From Picochlorum sp. 'celeri' (taxonomy: Eukaryota; Chlorophyta; Trebouxiophyceae), in contig JAACMV010000001.1 in NCBI GenBank assembly GCA_010909725.1, forward strand, positions 903,533 through 967,532: DNA of 64,000 nucleotides, given 5' to 3'. Each line of letters begins with the position of its first letter. The stretch's first letter is position 1. Of the stretch, positions 9,226 to 19,177 are shown one piece after another. The notes beneath the pieces are model-generated. The model searched no databases. It was given only the letters and a program-made list of their open reading frames with translations, and was not told the origin of the DNA. Position numbers and translations under genes: made by a program.

Positions 9226-11494
9226 TTATGTAATACATTCATCATCATCTTCTTCTTCTTCAACCAATGGCTCTCCAGAAATAACGTCGAGATTGTGTAT
9301 TGCCCTGTGAACAAACAAGGCGACATCAGGAGAGTTCCAGTACATGAAATGAGCGGATAGAGCGGCGAGGTACTGGTGCTCTAGGGATGCCTCCTGCAAT
9401 GCAAAATCCATGCGCCCCTCAGCACGGGTGGGTCGTCCGCCCTCTGCAGGCAACAGACCACCGGTAATCCTCGCAATGCTGCTATTCGTATCAACTTTTG
9501 ACAAAGAGTCGCCCTCAGATGGCTTTGATTGCCTCGCATCGGACGTCTTCCCAGGTGTACCTGCCTCCTTGCCTCTTTCTTCTGGAACAGACATGTGCTC
9601 CTCAGCATCACCAGATGATGGTTCCTCTTTCGACTTTCGACTGAACGTAAATGCTCCCGCAATGGACGATCCAAATCTTGATGCAGCCATGCTGACATTA
9701 TCTCCAAGCTCTTGAGCAGCAATATGAATCCGTCTACCTCCTCCAACAAGCTCAACCAAGGCCTGCTTGTGCCCCTCTAATGCCTCTTGGCTATATGCCA
9801 AGGGTTCCAGTCGGTACGCAACTGGATCATATGGGTGGAATATATTATACATTCTGTTTACTTTGGGCAAGCCATCCTGTGAACCAGGTCTATTGGGATT
9901 GCAATGCATCAAGGCTGCAGATGAGGGAGTACCAAGGCCAGTGCCAACAGACTGATTGACCCCTCTCAAGGAAAGGAAGCACCCTAAAGGAGACCCAGCT
10001 ATAATAAACTTATCAACTTCAAAATCTAATTTCCCTATATCAATAACATTGGGAGCCCAAGCAGTGCCTGCGGTCTCAGACCCGTGCATATCAAGACCTC
10101 CATCTTGATTGCACAAAACATCCCAGCAAAGCACACTACCCAACGAGTGAGCAAAAATAGATACTCGCCCTTGAAACTCGGGATTTCGACTCAAAAATTT
10201 CCGATACACGACATTCATCGAGTTCACGACAGAATCCAAGATGGCTGCTCGATGCATTGGTGTGAGATAAAACAAGACTTCCACAGCTGTGGAATGCAAC
10301 ATGTGTCGCAGAGAGGGAATCCCAGGAGGCATCAAACTTGCAGCTAACGAATCTATTTCAAGATTTAATGTCTTTCTCCACTGCACCGGCAACACTTCGA
10401 TTCTCTGCTGAACCCCATCCTCATCCTTGTCAGTTTTTGCCACCACCTTGCGAAGAGCCTTCTTCATCTCCAGGGCATCCTGCGCAATATTCGCCCCACT
10501 CAGATTCTGTCCAATCCCATGAATCGCTAATATAAGAGACTGAGGCGTTGGCGACGTAGCAACCTCCTCATCCTCCTTCTCTTGCGCAAGATCCGCTTCC
10601 TTCTGTAATGCAGCTGGTGTGGGCGGTTCCGTATACCCACGTCTCAATGACAATCTATTCTCCCCACCACTCTTACTAAATTTCTTCTTAATCCATGCAA
10701 AACTCGTATCCCACACAATATACACTTCATATCCCGAATAAAATAACGCATACATCACAACAGCACCCTGATGAGATGTCAACTCAATCCTGGCAGCATG
10801 CCGCCCATCTCGCTGCATCTTGAGCAACCCTTTCGACGGGTCCCACGCCCTCGATAAAAATGCCTGTTCCAGCTTTTCAGCAATCATCTCTCGCACAGGA
10901 ACATAATCCCCTTGCTTCTCCACAAACCACGTCCCCCGCAGCACTCGATGCCTTGCTCCTGGCCAATAACACGGCTGCATCATCCGCCTCTTCAAATCCA
11001 CCTCAAACATTCGACCTCGAACCAACACCCCTAGATTCTCATTCTTTTGAGACGCCATCTCCTTCGTTGGCGAACCAATAAAATCCACCCACGAGGCCGA
11101 CCCGTGCTCCTGCAACCCTTTCAAAGGAGACCCTGGTGGCGTATCAGCCAATCCATCCACAGCAGCAATCCCACCACCGCTTTTACTCGGCGAAGCAACA
11201 TCAGAGCTTTTTGAACTCTTTATACTGTGAACATACGCCTCCTCTTCCCACCACACCGCATCAATTGCATCCCGATCAGCCCTACACACAACACTCCAGT
11301 GTCCTTTACAAACCCTTGAAAGACAAACACCATGGGTATTCCGCAACATACCTGTACGCCTTCTCCAACGCAATAGTATCAGATTCACAAAATCGTACAA
11401 TACTTCCTCGATGGGGAATATCCGGGATACCTGACTGGGAGGATTCTGCAAACGGAAAAATTTGTACCAATTGTTTTCTTGTTGGAATATCCAA
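9226..11494 (-). CDS. DDHD-domain phospholipase (PA-PLA1 / SGR2 type)
   Basis: Serine lipase of the DDHD family, which removes acyl chains from phosphatidic acid and related lipids at endomembranes. Main exon 9226-11281; an upstream exon ends at 11352 (70-bp intron, donor ACAG|GTATG, acceptor GTGTAG). The splice joins the codons for EKAYR to ADRDAIDAVWW as expected for the family. Visible features: a WFV motif, an oxyanion-type strand LILAIHGIGQN, the nucleophile elbow FAHSLGSVLCWDVL, HPYDPVAYRLEPL, and a C-terminal region with LFVHRAIHNLD. The N-terminus is unresolved: the first exon lacks an ATG, so another small exon probably lies upstream (acceptor candidates near 11450 and 11520). About 730 residues are seen. 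Confidence 0.85.
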
Positions 11495-11759
11495 ACCCGT
11501 AGAAAGCCGTCAAACCCTGAATATTACAACCAAATAAAACATACTGTGAGGCTCTTTGAAAGAATACCATCGCACTTTCAAAAGAGGCAACGAATCGTCC
11601 TGGAGAAAGGACATTTTTGAAATCCAGCCTTGTTCTTTTTCGTATACCCGTTATTTTAACGCATGGTTGAGTGCAATGAAATACGTATTGATTACAAAAT
11701 GCCTTGTGTATCAATTATATGAAATAAAACTGTCAGATAATGAACGAATGAAAGTTTCC

Positions 11760-12861
11760 TTAGATCAACAAGATGGCCAGGACAGAGATGATCACAGCAG
11801 ACACGGTTGGGATGATGGCAGCAGATTTCTGGTCTGGCTGCTCGGATCCATCTTGCTTTTCTACTGCATCCTCTTGGGCGGTCTCGGTCTGCTCTGGAGC
11901 CTTGGATGGGGCATCCACGCTGATCATACGGGTGGCAGATGCGCCAATGCCATCAGCAGTGGATGCAGCCACAGAGCATGTGTACTCTCCTGGAGTGAGA
12001 CCCTCGACGACAGCGGAAGTAGATCCAGCTGGAACCATGGTCTGTCTAGCAATGGTAGAGTCTCCATTGTTCTGGCAGGCAACGATGAAGTTCTTGATTG
12101 GTGAAGACTCTTCACCTGCTGGGAGTCCAAAGATAATCTCCACATTGCCGTTGGCGTTGACCTCCATATCCTTGATAGATGGTGCCTTTGGAAGAACAAC
12201 ATTGCTGTTTGCCTGTTCTGGATTTGTTGGTGGAACAGAGGTTGCCGTCTCTTCCTCTTGCTGTGGTTTCTGCTCTGGAGCTGCCTTCTCTGGGGTCTTG
12301 ACATAAATTGTGGCTGAACCGGATTTTGACGGACTGAAGATTGGTGTTGGGTTTGAGTTTGGAGAGTTGATGGCACGTGGTAAAAGTCCATCAGTTGCTC
12401 CACGTGCAACCATGTTGCACGAGTAGTCCATTCCATTCTCCAAGCCATAAATGTCAGCGGACAAGTCATCTACATCCTCCAGGATGAATACTGCGACTCC
12501 CATGTTTATAGCGCCTGGCACAGAGCACTGTATCTCGTATTCCAAGATTTCTGGACTAGTAGCTGTCTTTTTTGGTGCAAGGAAACCGATGGTTGCTCCC
12601 TGGTCCTTTGGGGTGACAGAGATGATTTGGGGCCCATCAACAAATGAGAGCTCCTGGGCAGAGCAACCCATGGCGGCAAAGATTGCCAAGCATGCTACTA
12701 CTGCTACAAATGATCCTGCATCAGTACATGGATGTATGGGTGTGAATGCAGTGCCAACGCGTCACCAAGACAATGCTCGTCGTCTCGGGTAGAAGAGCCC
12801 GCTCGTCCTGCTTGTTAGGGGGCAATCCCTGCGTGTGTATGCTGTATACCGTACCTTTCAT
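11760..12861 (-). CDS. Secreted or GPI-like protein with two FN3-like domains
   Basis: Two exons: a 7-bp first exon (12855-12861, ATGAAAG) and 11760-12715, separated by a 139-bp intron (GTACGG...TGCAG). The join gives a clean signal peptide, MKGSFVAVVACLAIFAAMGCSA. The 320-residue protein has two beta-rich segments resembling fibronectin type III domains (about 25-110 and 165-260, the second with VEGLTPGEYTCSVAAST), a Pro/Glu/Gln-rich linker and an acidic Gln-rich stretch. It ends in a hydrophobic tail (IIPTVSAVIISVLAILLI) with nothing after it, as in GPI-anchored or tail-anchored proteins. Likely a surface protein; ligand unknown. The tiny first exon makes an automatic prediction likely to miss the true start. 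Confidence 0.7.
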
Positions 12862-12945
12862 TGTAATTTTGAAACTTGCGAGAAATCTAAGAGAGATTAT
12901 CAAGTGGCCGCGGTGGTCCATTTGTGTCCAGTATATGGCAGAGGT

Positions 12946-12991
12946 GGTTCGACTGAGCGAGTTCGACCCAGCGAGGTTCGACCCAGCAGCA
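12946..12991. repeat. Three tandem copies of a 14-15 bp unit
   Basis: GGTTCGACTGAGCGA, GTTCGACCCAGCGA and GGTTCGACCCAGCAGCA follow one another in the short intergenic gap between the FN3-like gene and the gene at 13146, both of which start near here in divergent orientation. It may be a regulatory repeat; nothing more can be said. Confidence 0.6.
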
Positions 12992-13145
12992 CGCCGTTGG
13001 TTGAGGAACACATCCCTGAGTTTGTTCATCCAACACCCCAACGATTCATGATTCTGTACAAGACAGATACCAGAGGGTAATGAATTCTATATGAAACTAT
13101 TCGCACGATACGTATTGATTTATTGATTGAGTTATTGACTTCTTC

Positions 13146-14255
13146 ATGGGAAACTCTAGAACATCGTCTGTGGTGACCGTGGCTCTCCTTGGGGTGGCCG
13201 CGGGAGCCAATGCGGCAAACCTCCACGGAGGAAAAGCGTCACAAGAGGCTCTTCAGGGACTTGGAACAGTCGCACAAGGAGCTGTCCAGGTTGGACAGGC
13301 TGCTGTGACAGGAGCAAAGGCAAAGGCTGGCAAGTTTGTTGACACTGTTGGAAATGTGTACACTGTTTTGACGGACGCCACTGGTGCGGCCACAAATTTC
13401 GTCATGAACTCTGCTGGAGTCATTTTTGATGCAACAAAACTCGCCGGTACATTTTTGATTGACTCGGCATTGGGATATCCTCAGGAAGTGCTCGATGCCT
13501 TGAGAAGTGGACGTGCTGATTTACAACAGTTTGCTGGAATGGGTATTGACGCTGCCCAGGCATTGGGACAATTTGCATTAAATGCTCGCCCAGAGCTTCC
13601 TCCAATGAACCACTTGCATAAGCCTTCAGCATGGGTGGATGCAGCTCACCAGAGCTACAAAAACATGGGACTGGCGTATAATGGTCTTGATGTCCAACTT
13701 GAGCAAAGTGTCAACATGTTTGAGGACAAGTATTGCTCACCAGCGAGGTTCACCCCATCTCAAAAGAAACCAGCAGAAATCACAATGCCAGGATTTGAAA
13801 TAGAGATTGGACTGGGAGGTTGCGAAGTCGAAAAGGAAGGGCCAGACCACAAGGTCTCCTATCTCAAGTGTTCAAAACCATACCTCACATATGGTCACAA
13901 CGCTGGAAAATTTGTTTCCAAGCGCCACACCGCTCCTTCATTCAGAACAAAGGACTGCAAAATCTCCAAGACTGTTGGAAAATCGGATAGGCTTGTGCTG
14001 TTCGAATTCAATGGACTTGGATCTAGCTTGAACGATATGAGAGCCCAAATTACTGGTGCCATTGGTACTGCTATCGGAGCCCTTGCGAGCGGCGCCACTG
14101 ATATTGCGGGGGATGTCTCACAATTCGTCAGTGAGATTCATGCAAATAAAGAGACTTTGGATGACTATGTCAAGGCCAAGAGTGAGGAGATGTTTGCCAA
14201 CGCTGAGGATATGATGTCACAGGCCAAATCTTTTGTCGAAAACCACAAGAATTAA
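13146..14255 (+). CDS. Secreted protein of unknown family
   Basis: Encodes 369 residues with a signal peptide (MGNSRTSSVVTVALLGVAAGANA). The first third is rich in Ala/Gly/Val with repeated QGAVQVGQAAVTGAKAKAG-type amphipathic segments. A central cysteine-containing region (about residues 195-265, five Cys) is followed by an amphipathic helical C-terminus. No family is recognised. The last 62 codons and the 3' flank are duplicated at 18991-19338. The intact gene faces the MATE gene convergently, with the 4.6-kb insert between them. A TGTAA motif lies about 90 bp after the stop. Confidence 0.75.
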   Translation: MGNSRTSSVVTVALLGVAAGANAANLHGGKASQEALQGLGTVAQGAVQVGQAAVTGAKAKAGKFVDTVGNVYTVLTDATGAATNFVMNSAGVIFDATKLAGTFLIDSALGYPQEVLDALRSGRADLQQFAGMGIDAAQALGQFALNARPELPPMNHLHKPSAWVDAAHQSYKNMGLAYNGLDVQLEQSVNMFEDKYCSPARFTPSQKKPAEITMPGFEIEIGLGGCEVEKEGPDHKVSYLKCSKPYLTYGHNAGKFVSKRHTAPSFRTKDCKISKTVGKSDRLVLFEFNGLGSSLNDMRAQITGAIGTAIGALASGATDIAGDVSQFVSEIHANKETLDDYVKAKSEEMFANAEDMMSQAKSFVENHKN

Positions 14256-14399
14256 TTAATGCTCATGAACGTGGTTGTTACATACAGACGGCTTTTGCAG
14301 TACTAGATCTTATATTTCATTCATACATACATACGGTTGTTCTTTCATGTAATACAATCTTCTTCCTGGCTGTCCTTCATTGTACATGCATTATTATTA
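14069..14399. repeat. Left copy of the ~335-bp direct repeat flanking the insert
   Basis: Nearly identical to 18991-19338. It covers the last 62 codons of the gene at 13146, its 3' flank and, on the opposite strand, a copy of the last codons of the MATE gene including CTTCTTCCTGGCTGTCCTTC. Differences are small indels: one T in a T-run and a GATT/CATAC-type microsatellite change. The coding part shows no difference by eye. Confidence 0.92.
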
Positions 14400-14449
14400 T
14401 TCTTCCAAGATTGTTTTTGATGACTGGCTACTAGCCAGTGGCTATTGAA

Positions 14450-14533
14450 TGGATATTGAATCGAGTGGTGTCTGGAACTGAAACGGGCGGTACAACAAAG
14501 CAATTCTCAACGGCCTTAAATGCTAAAAATACA
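14450..14533. repeat. Left inverted repeat of the insert
   Basis: Begins TGGATATTGAATCGAGTGG and matches the reverse complement of 18428-18545. About 29 of the first 35 bases agree, then GGGCGGT(A/T)CAA and CAATTCTCA(A/G)CG(G/A)CCTTA match after a 25-bp gap on the left side. The repeat is also the 3' flank of the gene at 14624-16636. Confidence 0.75.
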
Positions 14534-14623
14534 AAATTATACTTGTTATCAGTGGAGCAGTCTTTGATCTACTGGCTCTTGTGGGTTTAATGGCCCCAAC
14601 TACTCCTACCATCTTGGGAGTCC

Positions 14624-16636
14624 CTACCCTCTTCCAATACAATTCAGAGCTTTATAAGCAAGAACACCGATGCACCCTTTCAAAGCTCCTTTAACAGCTG
14701 AACCGGCCGCACTCTTGGCATTCGATACCAGATCATCTTTACTAAATGGATTTTCCCCATTCAAAGCGTCTTTTGTATCTTGTTTTGCTTCATCACCCAC
14801 TGCTTCTGCGACACCCCCAACTGCTCCCCCCTGCATGCAACCTTTGACCTTTTCTGTTTTGCATTTATCCTTTTCTGGATCTGTTCCTTGGTCTTTTGTT
14901 TCTGGCTTTGAACTTGGCTCCGGACTGGATGGTGGTGGAGAGGGGGGGTCTGGGGAAATCGGATTTCCAAACATATCGTAATCTGTGTCTGATTCTGAGG
15001 TGTCTGATTCTGAGCCATCCGACAAGCAATCGTCTTCTAGGAGCAACCTCAACAGCGCCCGTCTACGACATTTATCGCTGGAGTCGGAATTAATTATTGC
15101 AGCAGCAGCAGTTCCAGCTGCAGTTCCACCAGCAATTATACCACCAATGACAAGAAAGGGTGTTATTGGATCTGACAATCTAACAAACGCCGTTATGCTG
15201 GTGCCGTTTACCAGAGACACATCCAGAGGAGAGGTGAAATCTACACCCAAGCACCTGGAGATGTGATGGTAGTGGGGGTTTTCCAAAGAGTGGTATGGGT
15301 GACACTCGCCTTCTCTGGTATCCATGGGAGCCTGGGAAGGTGCAACGCGCAGATGCCAGAGGTAGGAATCACCGGCATCGATCACATCAAAAACGTCTGC
15401 AACCACGCCATGCTGGCCCGTCCCAAACACGAGCATGGCATTTGAAGGTGCTTGTGCAATACCTTTTGCCGCTATGTCCTCATCAAGGACCTGCTGTCTA
15501 TACCCTTCAAAGCATTCGGAGGCCTCACTCAACCCTGGCATTGCGAACGTCCCGTTCAGGGGGGAGGCCTTGGTCGCTATTTTGGCCCACGTGGAGAAGA
15601 ATTCAGTCGAATTGAGCAAGTCTTCGAACATTCGTTGGGCCTCCATGTCACTCTTGACAAAAGGGACAGAGGCTGGCAACCTACCCTTAGGGAACCCCAC
15701 CTCAATAAATGATCCGAGCTCGTCAGCATATTTCTCCAGCCTTTTCACCGTGACACTGTCCATGGTGACAAAGTATGTGTTGAGAGGAGTCTTGTGAGAT
15801 CCCTCCGGGCAACTCTCATCTGAACTGTTTCCCCCCTGTGGCATGTTGGTGCCCATCTTCAGTTGAGGCAGGGCTCGATTGGATCTCTCGGCTTTATCGG
15901 CTTGTACTTCTGACAACACACTTGAAACTTTCACAAAAGCCGTCATACCATTGCCTTGCAAAGAGGACGCATCCAACTCGGCATCTGTCTCAATAGCCAA
16001 GCACCTGGTGGGATGGTGGTATACTTGCGTTGGACTCCTGCATCCAGTCTCCGGGCCATCAATCGTAGCGTTTGGTGGTGCCATCTGTAGAATCCACACA
16101 TATGAATCTCCTTTATCTTGTACATCCAAAATATCTGCGACAATCGCAGGCAGCCCCGGGGTATGGAATGCAATCAAGGCATCTGCTGGAAAACTTTCCA
16201 GACCAACCTCCTCAGCAACGGAGGCTATTTCAGCAAACTCCTCCATACAATGCTCCACTTCTGCCAATGATGGCTGGGGATAAGACTGTTCCTTTCCACC
16301 TGCCTTCGCAGACGCCTTCGCCCAGGCACCCAGGAAGGCATCTGGGTCAACCACCTCCTGGTACAGATGCCTCTCAGCAATGTCATGGACAACCAGCGGC
16401 ACTGACGAGGCTACGTCCGACTTTGGAATACTGAGCTCATACATGCGTCCAGAATCTCCCTGTCCCCCCACCGGAGTAAGGTTGAAAGAGGATGCAGAAA
16501 AGACGTACGTGGACAGGGGGGCCCATTCGCAATTCTGCTCTAGAAGGTCTCTCCTGTAATGCCGCGCTGCCCCGGTCCGTGCAGCGAACAATATCAGCGA
16601 GAGAAAAATGCAAATCAGAGCTGAAACGATCTTCAT
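14624..16636 (-). CDS. Secreted protein with an internal two-fold repeat, unknown family
   Basis: Encodes 670 residues, without introns. A signal peptide (about 1-23) is followed by two homologous domains of about 220 residues. Each starts with a Cys and TYVF/TYFV, contains DAFLGAWAKASAKA or EFFSTWAKIATKA and DVQDKGDSYVWILQMAP or DVIDAGDSYLWHLRVAP, and ends with Cys-rich YHHPTRCL or YHHISRCL and a MTAFVKVSS or ITAFVRLSD strand. Next come a Gly/Ala-rich hydrophobic stretch (FLVIGGIIAGGTAAGTAAAAI), an acidic Ser/Pro linker and a small C-terminal helical domain with three Cys. Probably a surface protein attached by one TM segment. Transcribed divergently from the gene at 17087 inside the same insert. 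Confidence 0.75.
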   Translation of the reverse strand: MKIVSALICIFLSLILFAARTGAARHYRRDLLEQNCEWAPLSTYVFSASSFNLTPVGGQGDSGRMYELSIPKSDVASSVPLVVHDIAERHLYQEVVDPDAFLGAWAKASAKAGGKEQSYPQPSLAEVEHCMEEFAEIASVAEEVGLESFPADALIAFHTPGLPAIVADILDVQDKGDSYVWILQMAPPNATIDGPETGCRSPTQVYHHPTRCLAIETDAELDASSLQGNGMTAFVKVSSVLSEVQADKAERSNRALPQLKMGTNMPQGGNSSDESCPEGSHKTPLNTYFVTMDSVTVKRLEKYADELGSFIEVGFPKGRLPASVPFVKSDMEAQRMFEDLLNSTEFFSTWAKIATKASPLNGTFAMPGLSEASECFEGYRQQVLDEDIAAKGIAQAPSNAMLVFGTGQHGVVADVFDVIDAGDSYLWHLRVAPSQAPMDTREGECHPYHSLENPHYHHISRCLGVDFTSPLDVSLVNGTSITAFVRLSDPITPFLVIGGIIAGGTAAGTAAAAIINSDSSDKCRRRALLRLLLEDDCLSDGSESDTSESDTDYDMFGNPISPDPPSPPPSSPEPSSKPETKDQGTDPEKDKCKTEKVKGCMQGGAVGGVAEAVGDEAKQDTKDALNGENPFSKDDLVSNAKSAAGSAVKGALKGCIGVLAYKALNCIGRG

Positions 16637-17086
16637 GCTGGCTTATAATTCGGCCTTGTCGAGTAAGGAGTCGGGTATTATGTGCGAGGAGAGAATCTTG
16701 CCACAACGCGCAGGTTTAGGACCCACGTAATCTTAAGTAACCGAACTCGATTACCCAACCTGGATAACTGTGACAATTTGTCACTGACAAATAGCGTACT
16801 ATTAGGTTTTATGTGATGTTATTTATGAGCTTCGAAAGTGACTCTGCTCTGCACAGTTCCTCAGCGTTCCATTGTTGCGGAATCTTTCGAAATATTCCGG
16901 CTAATATTCGCTGGTGAATAGCATCATAGCCATTACTGCCGAATATTCGTCTGCAAACAGCCACCCACGAATCTGTGGTCTTGGTTTACTAATTATTAAG
17001 ATTATTAACGCTATATCACTCACATAAAACCATCATACCGGTATAAAAGCGTCTGCGATCCAGCGTGACACTGGCAAGGAGACTTG
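16637..17086. promoter_or_regulatory. Bidirectional promoter region inside the insert
   Basis: A 450-bp gap between two divergent genes. A good TATA box (GGTATAAAAGCG, about 17040-17051) lies about 35-45 bp before the ATG at 17087. On the other strand a TATAAG lies just before the ATG at 16636. The centre holds several AATATTC motifs (16885-16950) that could bind a shared regulator. Confidence 0.55.
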
Positions 17087-18325
17087 ATGACTAAAAGACT
17101 GTGCTGTTTGCTAGCTCTCCTCGCTTTAGTTACGATCTCGGTGGGGATTCCAGATAATGTTGATGCAAATCTTACATTTCAGCAAAGGGTGCTGTTGCAG
17201 CAAGATTCGTCGCCGGCGTGCGACTGTGCCGCAAAGCCCAAGTGGCTGTTTGTGACCCCTGCCGAATCTGCTACGGTCACGAAAGCTCCAGGTGGCAATG
17301 ATCTGGATCTGGAATTGCGGGGCGTATTTAATTGGTCTACTATGTTTGCATCAAGCCCCTATCCAATATCGACATCGACGTGGACGGATAGTTTGCTCAG
17401 TGGAGCCATGCATGGTACAGCTCGGCCAGAGATGGCTATTGCCTGGCCGGTCGCAGGTGATCGAACTCTTTCAGCTGTCACATTCAAGGCGATATCTTTG
17501 AACGACACCTCATCTGGTGGCGGTATCTATCGCATTAAGGTTGCCCCTGTCGAGACTGGGGGATACCTTACGGAGAACACGCTCAAGGTACAAGACGGAT
17601 GGCGAGTACAGCAAGGGGATCTCTCACCCGGAACCGAGGTATTGAATCCCTTAGTATATATCGATGGATCTGATATTGGTCATGTCAGGCTTGACGAAGA
17701 CTGTCTATGCGCTGGACAAGCGGAGGAAGAGTTCAACACTGAGAGCCCCATGTATGTAATGATGTCCAAGGGTGGCATCTTGCAGCCGGAGGGATCTAGC
17801 TGGAGGCTCAGCCTCGAAAATGTCCACCCCTGGACTGCGATGTACTCGTACGGACTCAATCACGCTCATTTTGTGAATTCCTCTGATGCACTGACCTCCA
17901 CGTCTGAAGACGGTGCACCACAGTACCTGCACGCATCGTGGGAGATCCCTGATAGAAAAATGCTGACTGTGCCATTTGAGGTGAAGCGCATCGATTTTTC
18001 ATCGCATGGGGGAAATGGCAGCATCAATCTCTCTCTCCTCCCTGTTGATGAACTTGCAGAAGATCAGCTTGACATGGACATCTTGCGTGCAGCAGAACTG
18101 GATGCAACCAACGGAAGCAGCAGCAAAAGTTATACATCTGTGCTGAATAGTTTCCATAGCAAGGGGTCTTCTTTGTCAAATCCTGTCCTTTTTGTGGCCA
18201 AAGGACAAACCTATGTTAATGCAACGAGTGAAAACGCCTCTGCAGCGAGTGGAATCCTGTCTACTGCATGGCACAATTCCATGTTTTATGTTGCAGTCCC
18301 CTTGGCAAGCTGGCTGTTCTTCTGA
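17087..18325 (+). CDS. Secreted, probably membrane- or GPI-anchored protein, unknown family
   Basis: Encodes 412 residues from the ATG at 17087. Signal peptide MTKRLCCLLALLALVTISVG, then RVLLQQDSSPACDCAAKPKWLFVTP, which loosely parallels the start of the neighbouring gene (RRDLLEQNCEWAPLSTYVF). The body is beta-rich with several N-glycosylation sequons (NVS, NLT, NDT, NAS types) and few Cys. The protein ends in a short hydrophobic tail (MFYVAVPLASWLFF), typical of GPI-anchor signals. No family is recognised. It shares the promoter region and the inverted 3' flank with the gene at 14624, which suggests that the pair arose by inverted duplication and then diverged, or belongs to one mobile unit. 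Confidence 0.72.
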   Translation: MTKRLCCLLALLALVTISVGIPDNVDANLTFQQRVLLQQDSSPACDCAAKPKWLFVTPAESATVTKAPGGNDLDLELRGVFNWSTMFASSPYPISTSTWTDSLLSGAMHGTARPEMAIAWPVAGDRTLSAVTFKAISLNDTSSGGGIYRIKVAPVETGGYLTENTLKVQDGWRVQQGDLSPGTEVLNPLVYIDGSDIGHVRLDEDCLCAGQAEEEFNTESPMYVMMSKGGILQPEGSSWRLSLENVHPWTAMYSYGLNHAHFVNSSDALTSTSEDGAPQYLHASWEIPDRKMLTVPFEVKRIDFSSHGGNGSINLSLLPVDELAEDQLDMDILRAAELDATNGSSSKSYTSVLNSFHSKGSSLSNPVLFVAKGQTYVNATSENASAASGILSTAWHNSMFYVAVPLASWLFF

Positions 18326-18427
18326 AAGGAGACTCCTCTTCTAGTAACTTACTCCAGAACAACACCTAGTTGGAGAGGGCCATATTCTTGAGAATTTTGA
18401 CACAGGTAGTGTTTCTTCTCTCCTTTT

Positions 18428-18545
18428 TCATTTTAACTGTAAGGTCGCTGAGAATTGACTTTTGCGTATGCGAATTGAACCGCCCACCTTTCGAAAGGAA
18501 ACGGAATTCCGTTTCAATTTGAGACACCACTCACTTTAATATCCA
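18428..18545. repeat. Right inverted repeat of the insert, with extra palindromes
   Basis: Ends ...CACTTTAATATCCA and is the inverted counterpart of 14450-14533. It holds an additional 25-bp stretch absent from the left arm, containing two adjacent perfect palindromes, CCTTTCGAAAGG (18487-18498) and GAAACGGAATTCCGTTTC (about 18498-18515). It is the 3' flank of the gene at 17087. Confidence 0.75.
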
Positions 18546-18990
18546 GTCACGTCAAGGATGTAAGGAATTTGACACATCTGATACAACCTCGTAAGGTAGT
18601 TTCGAAATGATTCGATTTGATGGCATTTTTAATTCGAATCTCCTCCATGACGCGTCGTGATTGGTCAGAAACTGGCTGAGGTCCAGATGGTCCATGCAGC
18701 CTCTGCAGAGGGAAGCTGGAACTGATCCTGCTGGCACCTCACATCAAGTATTCCGATTAGAGCAAGTCTTCTGAACACCTCTAGAAAGCTTTTCAAACGC
18801 TTTCATTACATTTAATGTTGTCTGTAAAATATAATCAGATAGTCCGGTGAGGTATGCTGGCATACACACCAGTATGCCATGCAGCAATTGGAAACAAATG
18901 CAACATGGAGATGAGGCTGGACGAACGCGCACCCCGTGTGTATTGCCGTACCTTGCGACAAAGAGGAATCCCTCCCGTCTCACAGTTGGC
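18546..18990. other. Non-coding tail of the insert
   Basis: Between the right inverted repeat and the right direct repeat. No gene is seen. It contains a short hairpin GGCATAC...GTATGCC near 18860-18880. No counterpart of this tail exists on the left side, so the insert is not symmetric. Confidence 0.4.
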
Positions 18991-19177
18991 TGCTATCGGA
19001 GCCCTTGCGAGCGGCGCCACTGATATTGCGGGGGATGTCTCACAATTCGTCAGTGAGATTCATGCAAATAAAGAGACTTTGGATGACTATGTCAAGGCCA
19101 AGAGTGAGGAGATGTTTGCCAACGCTGAGGATATGATGTCACAGGCCAAATCTTTTGTCGAAAACCACAAGAATTAA
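18991..19177 (+). pseudogene. Truncated 3' fragment of the secreted-protein gene at 13146
   Basis: Encodes the last 62 residues (AIGALASGATDIAGDVSQF ... VENHKN) with the original stop codon, but without promoter, start or signal peptide. An open frame continues upstream into unrelated insert sequence to 18854, so a short fusion product is possible but unlikely to be functional. The fragment is part of the direct repeat produced with the insertion. Confidence 0.85.

Larger units (their letters stand above)
14400..18990. mobile_element. 4.6-kb insert between direct repeats, with inverted ends and two divergent genes
   Basis: This segment separates two convergent genes (13146-14255 and the MATE gene) that were once adjacent, as shown by the direct repeats on both sides. 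Within it, inverted repeats at 14450-14533 and 18428-18545 bracket two divergent genes for secreted proteins. No transposase, integrase or reverse transcriptase is encoded, so it is not a recognised autonomous element. It could be a non-autonomous element, or a chromosomal segment pasted in during break repair that left a long target duplication. A perfect odd palindrome (ACTGGCTACTAGCCAGT, 14423-14439) sits between the left direct repeat and the left inverted repeat. Confidence 0.45.

Noticed and set aside
18854..19177. Independent 107-codon gene
   Set aside because: Only the last 62 codons are gene-like, and they are a copy of the 3' end of the gene at 13146; the upstream part is insert sequence.
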